Source: DAOUMU01 sp034409055
GTDB lineage: Bacteria > Chloroflexota > Anaerolineae > 4572-78 > J111
Assembly: GCA_034409055.1 (NCBI GenBank)
Contig: DAOUMU010000205.1
Location: 1-31,155 of the forward strand
Direction: 5' to 3'
DNA length: 31,155 nt
Shown: positions 15,617 through 21,749 of the stretch, one piece after another
Layout of the letters: the number at the start of each line of letters is the position of its first letter
How positions within the stretch are numbered: position 1 is the first letter of the stretch
The notes under the pieces: generated by a model
Database searches by the model: none
Seen by the model: the letters and a program-made list of their open reading frames with translations, nothing else
What the model was told of the DNA's origin: nothing
Program-made: the position numbers and the translations under genes

Positions 15617-16418
15617 AAGAACACCTCCTTCTTGTTTGGACATCTCCTGAAATAGTTTTTTTCAAAAGCCAAAGCATATATTTTCGACACATGGCGATAT
15701 TGAGCGGCACCTGGTGTACGGCCTTTATTAGCTTTGGAGAAAGCCCCTGGGCCAAGATTTTGGCCTCAATTTCCGACAGAGACTCGAGGCCTGGCCGGAA
15801 TTCGACTTTGGCCAGGGAGTCGGCCAGAAAAATCAAGCCGATTTCCCGGACATAATCTCGGTGCCGGTGGAAGATGGTCTCACATTCGGTTTGAAATCGA
15901 GCCGACTCCAGGAAAACCGGGTCAAAATTACCCTGTTGGCAGCCAATCTGCCTGAGCTTACCTAGTTCGTAGTGTAAACCGGCCACTGTGGCTATGTAAT
16001 CAATCTGCTCGGTCGATAACCGGGCAGCCAGCAGAAACTGGCGGACGTGAGGATCATGACGAATAAGCTGTTCAGAAACGGCTTCGTGTCCTTTGAAACT
16101 GTAAGACCCGGTGGCATTTACTCTTCGACCGGCCCATTTGCCCAGATCATGCACCACACAGGCGATTAAGAGCAGGGTCCATTTGGGCTCGTGCCGGATA
16201 AACTCGGCCTTTAACTCCTGGATAAAGGGCAACCCCCAGGCCAGGCAGAAAATGGGCACTTCGGTGGCCATGGTCGCCTGGACCCGTCTGGTATGTTCGA
16301 GCACCCCCCACTGATGCCAGTCGGGCTCATGTTCGCGGGGGTCATTTATATCCTGCCAACTCTCATCTACCAGGTATGAGGCCAGCGTTGGGAGTCGTTC
16401 GAGAAGCTTGTCAATCAT
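15564..16418 (-). CDS. HD-domain phosphohydrolase
   Basis: A 284-residue cytosolic protein. The HD ligand set appears complete: His in LEHTRRV, His90-Asp91 in CVVHDLGKW, His in SFKGHEAVSEQL, His in AGLHYELGKL and Asp in FLADSLAKV. That extended pattern fits metal-dependent phosphohydrolases acting on nucleotides or cyclic dinucleotides; the substrate cannot be told. The last 17 codons overlap the ATPase start in another frame and may be a late extension. ATG 16418 overlaps the TAA of a 24-codon upstream frame as TAATG; that frame duplicates the first codons of this gene. It is the first gene of the HD-ATPase-histidine kinase operon, under a promoter with 11-bp-spaced boxes. Confidence 0.85.
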   Translation of the reverse strand: MIDKLLERLPTLASYLVDESWQDINDPREHEPDWHQWGVLEHTRRVQATMATEVPIFCLAWGLPFIQELKAEFIRHEPKWTLLLIACVVHDLGKWAGRRVNATGSYSFKGHEAVSEQLIRHDPHVRQFLLAARLSTEQIDYIATVAGLHYELGKLRQIGCQQGNFDPVFLESARFQTECETIFHRHRDYVREIGLIFLADSLAKVEFRPGLESLSEIEAKILAQGLSPKLIKAVHQVPLNIAMCRKYMLWLLKKTISGDVQTRRRCSYDCRHSTFSRPCFVIIE

Positions 16419-16497
16419 TATCGTATTGCCCCCCCCTGGCCCCCCAAAAGGGGGAATGAGGTTGGAAGTCGTTCGAGAAGCTTGTCAATCATTATCG
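16387..16497. repeat. 37-bp direct repeat around a C6/G6 element at the HD start codon
   Basis: Positions 16387-16423 and 16461-16497 are identical except one base, and each holds the HD start codon and first codons. The 37 bp between them are a C-run/G-run palindrome (GCCCCCCCCTGGCCCCCC, AAAA, GGGGG). On the minus strand the outer copy starts at ATG 16492 and reads MIDKLLERLPT like the real protein. It then passes through the element and stops with TAA overlapping the true ATG 16418. Confidence 0.85.
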
Positions 16498-16524
16498 CCC
16501 AATGATTCCAGTGAAGATGCCCCC

Positions 16525-16590
16525 AGTATATCAGAGAAACCTGGCAGATACTTGAGCTAAAGCTGAGTTAAGGTTGAGCAATGGTTGAGC
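16525..16590 (-). promoter_or_regulatory. HD-operon promoter with four 11-bp-spaced CTCA boxes
   Basis: On the plus strand TGAG occurs at 16553, 16564, 16575 and 16586, exactly 11 bp apart. Read leftward the units are CTCAACCATTG, CTCAACCTTAA, CTCAGCTTTAG and CTCAAG. After CTCAAG come 20 nt and then a -10 box TATACT (16530-16525). The last box takes the place of a -35, as in Pho boxes or SARP sites. The metalloprotease promoter has the same plan. Confidence 0.65.
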
Positions 16591-16595
16591 TTTTT

Positions 16596-16736
16596 GGCTC
16601 TTTAGGATTTTCCGTGGCGCTCGGCCCGGATTGACAAATCCGGGCCTACATCTTGTGGCAGAAAATGGCTATGCCATGATATGTCGGGGATCTGTCGATC
16701 CCCTCTGAGCGATTCCACGGAAATTCCTGAAGAACC
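16596..16736. repeat. 141-bp inverted-repeat element with two internal hairpins
   Basis: The outer arms 16596-16617 and 16715-16736 match in 19 of 22 positions and share the core TTTCCGTGG. Inside are a perfect 10-bp hairpin at 16623-16646 (GGCCCGGATT, loop GACA, AATCCGGGCC) and a 7-bp hairpin at 16686-16703 (GGGGATC, loop TGTC, GATCCCC). A second base-paired segment CGCTC/GAGCG sits just inside the arms. A T-run follows the right arm. It has no coding frame and could be a MITE-like repeat or a structured RNA. Confidence 0.6.
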
Positions 16737-16748
16737 AGCTTTTTTTAC

Positions 16749-16777
16749 TTGCTATGCCCCGGAAAAAATATTACAAT
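16749..16777 (+). promoter_or_regulatory. Sigma70-type promoter of the NTPase-winged-helix gene
   Basis: TTGCTA (16749-16754) and TACAAT (16772-16777) are separated by 17 bp. Initiation near 16784 would give a leader of about 185 nt that contains the 16798-16944 inverted repeat. Confidence 0.5.
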
Positions 16778-16797
16778 AGGGTATACTTGAAACTTCG

Positions 16798-16944
16798 CTA
16801 CCCGACATTTCAACCCGACATTGGAAATCAGAAACCAGGTTTTTCGCTTGCTAAGGCATTTTTGGTGCTCCAGAATACTCAAAAGGCAACGATTAGCTTG
16901 GTTCAGACGACAAAAAACCTGGTTTCTCTCTTCGTGTCGGGTAG
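16798..16944 (+). repeat. Nested inverted repeat in the NTPase gene leader
   Basis: Outer arms CTACCCGACA (16798-16807) and TGTCGGGTAG (16935-16944) are perfect, as are the inner arms AGAAACCAGGTTTTT (16830-16844) and AAAAACCTGGTTTCT (16913-16927). The structure ends 24 bp before the start codon 16969. The GAAACCAGG word recurs once more at 16946. It may be a dispersed repeat or a leader that controls translation. Confidence 0.6.
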
Positions 16945-16968
16945 TGAAACCAGGAAAGAGAGGTGGTG

Positions 16969-18399
16969 ATGGTTTCAAAACGGGCCTGGGAGGCATATCC
17001 GGCCAGTTACCGGGCCAGAGAGATAGCCATTCTGGCGGACTGGATTCGGGCCGGGGAGAGCGGCTCAATTGTTGGGCTGGCCGGGGCGGGCAAATCGAAT
17101 TTGCTGGGTTTTGTATGCCACCGGCCTGAGGTAATAGGTCGATACTTAAAAGATAGCTTTCTCAAGCCGGCTTTGGTTCAGGTTGATCTGAATAATCTAC
17201 CTGGCCCTGGCCTGGCCACCTTTTACCGGGTTATCCTGCGCTCACTATACGAGGCTCAGGTTCAACTGGCGGCCGTTGAGGAATCCCTGCCCCCGACGAT
17301 TGAGAGCCTCTACCGGAAAGTTGAAGAGAAGACAGATCCTTTTTTATCCCAGAGCGCCCTGAGAGAGGCGCTCTTTTTGCTTAAGGAAAGGCGGGTGCGC
17401 CTGGTGCTGGTCTTTGATCCCTTCGACCCGTTTTGCCGGGTAGCCACGAGGCAAGTTTTGGACAATCTACGCGGCCTGCGCGATAGTTTCAAGGCCAGCC
17501 TGTCTTACCTGATCGGTCTGCGGCACGAGTTGGCTTATGTGCGTGACCCGGCTGAACTGGGTGAACTTTACGAGATTATGGATACGCACCGGTGTTGGGT
17601 GGGGCCTATGGCCAGAGAGGACGCTCGTTGGGTCGTCGACCAGGTCGAGGAGGCCACGGGTAAATCATTTGATGAACCGCAGATTAAGCGGCTCATCGAG
17701 CTGACCGGTGGGTACCCGGCTTTGCTGCGGGCAGCCAGCTTGTGGTTGGCCAGGGTTTCGCCTGTGCCAAAAACTGAAACGTGGATCGAGGCGCTGCTGG
17801 TCCAAGCAAGCTTACAAGCTCGACTGCGAGAGGTATGGCAAGGGTTAACGGGCGAGGAACAACTGGCCCTGGCCGAATTGCAGAGTTTGCAGGGACAAGA
17901 TTTTTCTGCCAGGTTACGGAGAAGCTATAGAGACATCTTACAGGACCAGGCCGATGTTTTGGCCAGTCTCCAGGAAAAGCAAATATGTTTCCTGAATCCG
18001 GAGGAAAATCGCTTACAGGTTTTTAGCCCGCTGCTAGCGACATACGTGAACCAGGTGGGGCTGACCAGTAGTGGTAAAATCTGGCACAGAGAAACGGACG
18101 ATGTGATTTTGAAGGGGAACATTAACCTGGAAGCAGAATTGACCCCCCAGGATCGCAAATTGCTCCTCTTCTTTTTGAATAATCCGCGTAAAATTTTAAG
18201 CAAAGATGACATTGCCTTTGCCCTGTGGTCGGATGAGGAAATTGTGGCCTCGGATAAGGGCATAAACGATGTGCGGCTGCAAAAAGCGGTCAGTCAATTA
18301 CGGGGTGTGCTTGAAAGAGGAGAAACTTCCCCGCGCTATATCCAGACCGTGCGCAGCCTCGGCTACCGTTTCTTCCCGGAAGGTATGCCGCATGGGTAA
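16969..18399 (+). CDS. P-loop NTPase with C-terminal OmpR/SARP-type winged helix
   Basis: A 476-residue protein from ATG 16969, which follows AGAGGT; two GTG codons just upstream are in frame but too close to that site. Residues about 10-280 form a STAND/AAA-type ATPase: Walker A GLAGAGKSNL (Lys42), Walker B VRLVLVFDPFDPF, then SYLIGLRHELAYV and a GGYPALLRAA motif typical of STAND proteins. Residues about 385-470 are a winged helix of the OmpR/transcriptional-regulator C-terminal type (LTPQDRKLLLFFLNNPRKIL, INDVRLQKAVSQLRGVLE, YIQTVRSLGYRFF). It thus links NTP state to DNA binding. The kinase gene follows on the same strand after a 192-bp gap filled by a repeat element. It is a candidate activator for the 11-bp-spaced promoters on either side. 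Confidence 0.85.
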   Translation: MVSKRAWEAYPASYRAREIAILADWIRAGESGSIVGLAGAGKSNLLGFVCHRPEVIGRYLKDSFLKPALVQVDLNNLPGPGLATFYRVILRSLYEAQVQLAAVEESLPPTIESLYRKVEEKTDPFLSQSALREALFLLKERRVRLVLVFDPFDPFCRVATRQVLDNLRGLRDSFKASLSYLIGLRHELAYVRDPAELGELYEIMDTHRCWVGPMAREDARWVVDQVEEATGKSFDEPQIKRLIELTGGYPALLRAASLWLARVSPVPKTETWIEALLVQASLQARLREVWQGLTGEEQLALAELQSLQGQDFSARLRRSYRDILQDQADVLASLQEKQICFLNPEENRLQVFSPLLATYVNQVGLTSSGKIWHRETDDVILKGNINLEAELTPQDRKLLLFFLNNPRKILSKDDIAFALWSDEEIVASDKGINDVRLQKAVSQLRGVLERGETSPRYIQTVRSLGYRFFPEGMPHG

Positions 18400-18578
18400 G
18401 ATGGGCATATGCGTCAACTTAAGGGAAATGTTGCGCCTTAAAAGCCCCCCCAGCCCCCCAAAGGGGGGAGAAATGACCCAAAATTCTCCCCTTTGGGGGG
18501 CTAGGGGGGCCAAAGCTAGCCACTCGATGATAGTTTGTGACTCGAAAGGCGTTAGGTTGACGCATATGGGTAAGATGG
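18392..18578. mobile_element. MITE-like element with 13-bp flanking direct repeats
   Basis: ATGGGTAAGATGG occurs at 18392-18404 and again at 18566-18578. The 161 bp between begin with CATATGCGTCAACTTAA and end with its near-perfect inverse TTAGGTTGACGCATATG. The centre holds two inverted copies of the C6/G6 repeat (18442-18470 and 18484-18511), able to form a long stem. The left direct repeat contains the stop codon of the NTPase gene. No transposase is encoded. The central stem may also act as a transcription barrier, though no T-run follows. Confidence 0.6.
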
Positions 18579-18591
18579 AGAGGAGAGTGGG

Positions 18592-21500
18592 ATGCTTCCC
18601 GACCAAATAGGTCGCTACACTATCTTAGAATTGCTGGGGCAGGGCCGGATGGGTCAGGTGTATCGCGCTCACGATCCCGATCTGAACCGGGAGGTGGCCC
18701 TTAAGCTCATTACTCCGGCCGATCAGGTCAGCATTAACGAGGAGTGGCGACAACGTTTTCGACGTGAGGCGCAAGCCGTAGCCCGTCTCAATCATCCCCA
18801 CATTGTCACCATTTACGATGTCAACCTGAAACATGACCCGCCTTACGTGGTGATGGAATTACTGAGGGGCGGTAGCTTGAAGGAGCGTTTGAAGCAAAAA
18901 CGCCTATCCTGGTCGGAGGGGCTAACCTTGCTCCGGCCACTGGGTCAGGCCCTGGCTTATGCCCACCGAGTCGGAGTAATCCACCGTGATGTCAAACCGG
19001 CCAATGTGATGTTTGGCGAGGCTGAGACTCTTTCCCTGCCTGACAGGGAAGGAAGAAGCTCGCTGAAGCTGGTTGACTTTGGCCTGGCTCGCCAGCAGGA
19101 TTGGCAGCAGGTAACCCATACCGGCAGCGTGTTTGGCACGCCGAATTATATGTCGCCCGAACAGGCGCGGGGAGAAGTGGTCGACGGCCGGACTGATATT
19201 TTTGCCCTGGGCGTTATGCTTTTTGAGGCGATTACCGGATACAATCCGCTGGACAGAGGATCGGCAATTTCTACGCTGTTTGCGACCATATCGGACGCTC
19301 CTGTGGATTTATCACGGTTGACAGGTAAAGCCCCCCCAGCGGTCATTCACCTGATCGAACGAGCGATTGTCAAGAACCGGGAGCAACGGTACCCGACCGG
19401 CGAGGAGTTACTGGCCGACCTGGACCGGTGCCTGGCGGACCGGCCGGACGGTCAAACCGGCATGGCAAGGGCGTCTTTAAGCACCCGGCCTTCGACCGGC
19501 TCACCGACCGGGCCGACGATCCAGAAGGCCCCAGAGATTAACCTGACACCGGAAATAGAAACGATCCTGCGCTCTATGTTCAACGAATTTAGCCGCATTG
19601 CCATCGAAGCGGAATTTAGTCAGGGGCTGGGTGGCGGGCGCGTTTTTCGGGTCCGTCCGATTGAAACCGGAGACCAGGCTCACTTACCCGCGGTGGTCAA
19701 AATTGCTCCCATCGAGCTGATTCGCCAGGAGTGGCAGGCTTATCAAACCTGGGTGGCGCATATCCTGCCAGGGGTGGCTCGCCTCGAGGCCAGCCCAAGC
19801 CTGCCACCGGGTAGCTTGTGGGATGGTCTGCGCTACGGCCTGGTCGGTGGCGGCGCTTTCGAGGTGCAGAGCTTGTATAGCTTCTGCCAACAGGCCAAGG
19901 TCGAGGATTTATGGTGGGTGCTGACCGAACGCCTGTACCAGACGATTGGCGTCCATTGGTGGCTGGAGCGCCACCTGGACCGGGCCTTTCAGATGCAAAC
20001 CGATTACGATTCTGTGCTGCCTATTAACTTGCTCGTCCGGCCGGCGGATGCTCCGACCGGGGTGAACGTCCACCGCGTCACACCAGAGCAACTGCCGCCT
20101 CCGTTGGCCAAAGGGGACACCGTACGCCTGGAGGGATTTGTGGTGACCGAGATCGACCCGGACCGGGGACAGGTCACGCTTAACCTGTCTCCGACCCGAC
20201 CGAACCTGCCGCCCGCCGCGTACCGCCTGCGGCTGGTCGAGGTAAACAATCTTGACCGCTACCGGGTCGGCCAGATCATCGATTACCTGACCGGCCTGGT
20301 CACCGTTACCCGCCACGACTTACTGGTCGGCCAGGCCAGCCAGGCTCTGGGCGAAACCGTCGACCTGTCTGCCGAGCACCTGCCTGTTTCGCCCCCCCGG
20401 CCCCCCAAAGGGGGGAGAGGCTCCGAGCCCCTGCCTGTTTCCCCCTCTCCCGGTCTGCCGGCTCATCCGTTCGCATCTGAGGATGCTCACTCCTCTGTGC
20501 CTACTCTGCCTAATCCCTTGCTGGCCTATCAGGACATGTTACATGCCTTCCTGACGGTGAACATCTCTACCATCCACGGTGACCTGAACCTGGAAAATAT
20601 CCTGATCGACCCGAAGACGCGTCACATCAACCTGATCGATTTTGCTACCGTCCGCCAGGGGCACTGCCTGCGCGACTTGCTGCGCCTGGAGACGGAGGTG
20701 GTAACCAAGCTCATCTCCGCTGCTCTGGCCGAAGCCAACCTGCCTGCGGTGGCCATCCAGACCATCTACCAGCAGTTGCACCTGGCCAGGTTTCAGCCCA
20801 ACTCGGTGGCTATGTTTGAGCAGTTCCCTCCGGCCCTGGAGAAGCCTTTGGTGATGCTGGCAGCCATTCGCAAAATGGCCCGTAACTGCCTGTTCAACCC
20901 GGATGACTGGACCGAGTATTACCAGGGGCTGACTCTGTATCTGCTGGGGGCCTTGAAATTCAAAAACCTGGATAGATGGGCCATAGCGCCGCTGCCCAAG
21001 CAGGTGGCTTTCTGGGGGGCGGCGGCGACCACTCAACTCCTGATCCAGCCGCCGCCGGAGGCGGTGACGGTGGTAAGGCCCCCGATAACACGGCATGGGG
21101 AGGCCGTGTTTGGACCGGCTGAAGCCTCGACTCCAGCTATTGACGTTTCGGGGGCCGACGTCCCGTCCGAACAGTTCCGACCGGCGACAAGACCCCAGAC
21201 AGCCCAGGGTGTGGTAGCAGGGGGTGATGTGGTTCAGGGTGAAAAAATAGAGGGGGACCAGATCAACGTTGGCCACATCTTTGGCCACGGGGTGGCCATC
21301 GGTCGTCAGCCCAGGGTGACGGTGAGCCAGGGTATAGGGGGGGACGAGGTGGCCCGGCTGTTTGAGGCGGCTTACCGGCAGATTGAAGCCCGGCCCGAAG
21401 ACCCGGATGTAGACAAAGAGGAATTGATCGAGCTTGTGACAAAGATCCAGCAGGAAGTGGTCAAAGGGGAGCAGGCCAATGCTAACAAGGTCAAGCGCTG

Positions 21501-21624
21501 GCTGGATAACCTGGCCGGGATGGCCCCAGATATCTCCAGAACCACGGTAGCGGGCCTGATCCAGCCCGGTGTCCCCCCCCCCATCCGCCAGATCGCCGCG
21601 AAAGCCGGACCAGAGACGGAATAG
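18592..21624 (+). CDS. Ser/Thr protein kinase with second kinase-like domain and GDQINV-type C-terminal module
   Basis: A 1010-residue protein; AGGAGA lies 5-7 nt before ATG 18592. Residues about 8-285 are a full PknB-type kinase: glycine loop LGQGRMGQVYRA, Lys38 in EVALKLI, HRDVKPANV (Asp133), DFGLAR (Asp162), GTPNYMSPEQA. Residues about 318-810 hold a second, APH/kinase-like domain interrupted by an insert, with IHGDLNLENILID (Asp664) and LIDFATVR (Asp683). This recalls the ternary-complex-associated kinase domains described for NTPase conflict systems, by memory only. Near residue 870 comes VVAGGDVVQGEKIEGDQINV, then FGHGVAIGR, a short beta-solenoid-like stretch, followed by a helical tail (LFEAAYRQIEARP...VKRWLDNLAGMAPDI). 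There is no transmembrane segment. A C6/G6 repeat is inserted in frame near residues 597-610. Confidence 0.85.
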   Translation: MLPDQIGRYTILELLGQGRMGQVYRAHDPDLNREVALKLITPADQVSINEEWRQRFRREAQAVARLNHPHIVTIYDVNLKHDPPYVVMELLRGGSLKERLKQKRLSWSEGLTLLRPLGQALAYAHRVGVIHRDVKPANVMFGEAETLSLPDREGRSSLKLVDFGLARQQDWQQVTHTGSVFGTPNYMSPEQARGEVVDGRTDIFALGVMLFEAITGYNPLDRGSAISTLFATISDAPVDLSRLTGKAPPAVIHLIERAIVKNREQRYPTGEELLADLDRCLADRPDGQTGMARASLSTRPSTGSPTGPTIQKAPEINLTPEIETILRSMFNEFSRIAIEAEFSQGLGGGRVFRVRPIETGDQAHLPAVVKIAPIELIRQEWQAYQTWVAHILPGVARLEASPSLPPGSLWDGLRYGLVGGGAFEVQSLYSFCQQAKVEDLWWVLTERLYQTIGVHWWLERHLDRAFQMQTDYDSVLPINLLVRPADAPTGVNVHRVTPEQLPPPLAKGDTVRLEGFVVTEIDPDRGQVTLNLSPTRPNLPPAAYRLRLVEVNNLDRYRVGQIIDYLTGLVTVTRHDLLVGQASQALGETVDLSAEHLPVSPPRPPKGGRGSEPLPVSPSPGLPAHPFASEDAHSSVPTLPNPLLAYQDMLHAFLTVNISTIHGDLNLENILIDPKTRHINLIDFATVRQGHCLRDLLRLETEVVTKLISAALAEANLPAVAIQTIYQQLHLARFQPNSVAMFEQFPPALEKPLVMLAAIRKMARNCLFNPDDWTEYYQGLTLYLLGALKFKNLDRWAIAPLPKQVAFWGAAATTQLLIQPPPEAVTVVRPPITRHGEAVFGPAEASTPAIDVSGADVPSEQFRPATRPQTAQGVVAGGDVVQGEKIEGDQINVGHIFGHGVAIGRQPRVTVSQGIGGDEVARLFEAAYRQIEARPEDPDVDKEELIELVTKIQQEVVKGEQANANKVKRWLDNLAGMAPDISRTTVAGLIQPGVPPPIRQIAAKAGPETE
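20372..20441 (+). repeat. In-frame C6/G6 element with 19-bp direct repeats inside the kinase gene
   Basis: The 19-bp CCGAGCACCTGCCTGTTTC (20372-20390) recurs with one change at 20423-20441. The 32 bp between are the C6/G6 palindrome. The period is 51 bp, exactly 17 codons, so the frame is kept and the peptide SPPRPPKGGRG is added between two copies of LPVS in a low-complexity linker of the second kinase-like domain. Confidence 0.85.
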
Positions 21625-21642
21625 TCCCACCCGTATTTATTT

Positions 21643-21696
21643 CTCAGCCAAAACTCAGCCAGGGCTCAAGTAAGCGCCGATCAAACGGGGTAAGAT
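21643..21696 (+). promoter_or_regulatory. Metalloprotease-operon promoter with three 11-bp-spaced CTCA boxes
   Basis: CTCA occurs at 21643, 21654 and 21665, exactly 11 bp apart, in units CTCAGCCAAAA, CTCAGCCAGGG and CTCAAG. After CTCAAG come 20 nt and then a -10 box TAAGAT (21691-21696), about 54 bp before the start codon. The order of boxes, the final CTCAAG and the 20-nt spacing are the same as in the HD-operon promoter. Confidence 0.6.
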
Positions 21697-21749
21697 ATGA
21701 GTATTGGTGGCAGATAACCGTAAATAGGCCACATCAATGGAGATATTTG

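Noticed and set aside
18440..18511. Rho-independent terminator after the NTPase gene
   Set aside because: The C6/G6 stem is strong but no T-run follows on either strand, and its copies elsewhere lie inside a coding frame and a leader. It is better read as a repeat.
18269..18610. 113-residue plus-strand frame over the gene junction
   Set aside because: It runs through the end of the NTPase gene and the MITE-like element and has repeat-derived content (SPPSPPKGGEM), not an independent protein.
20539..21630. 363-residue open frame on the minus strand
   Set aside because: It lies wholly opposite the kinase gene, where GC-rich codon use leaves the antisense frame open. It has no family-like motifs, and the plus frame carries clear catalytic motifs.
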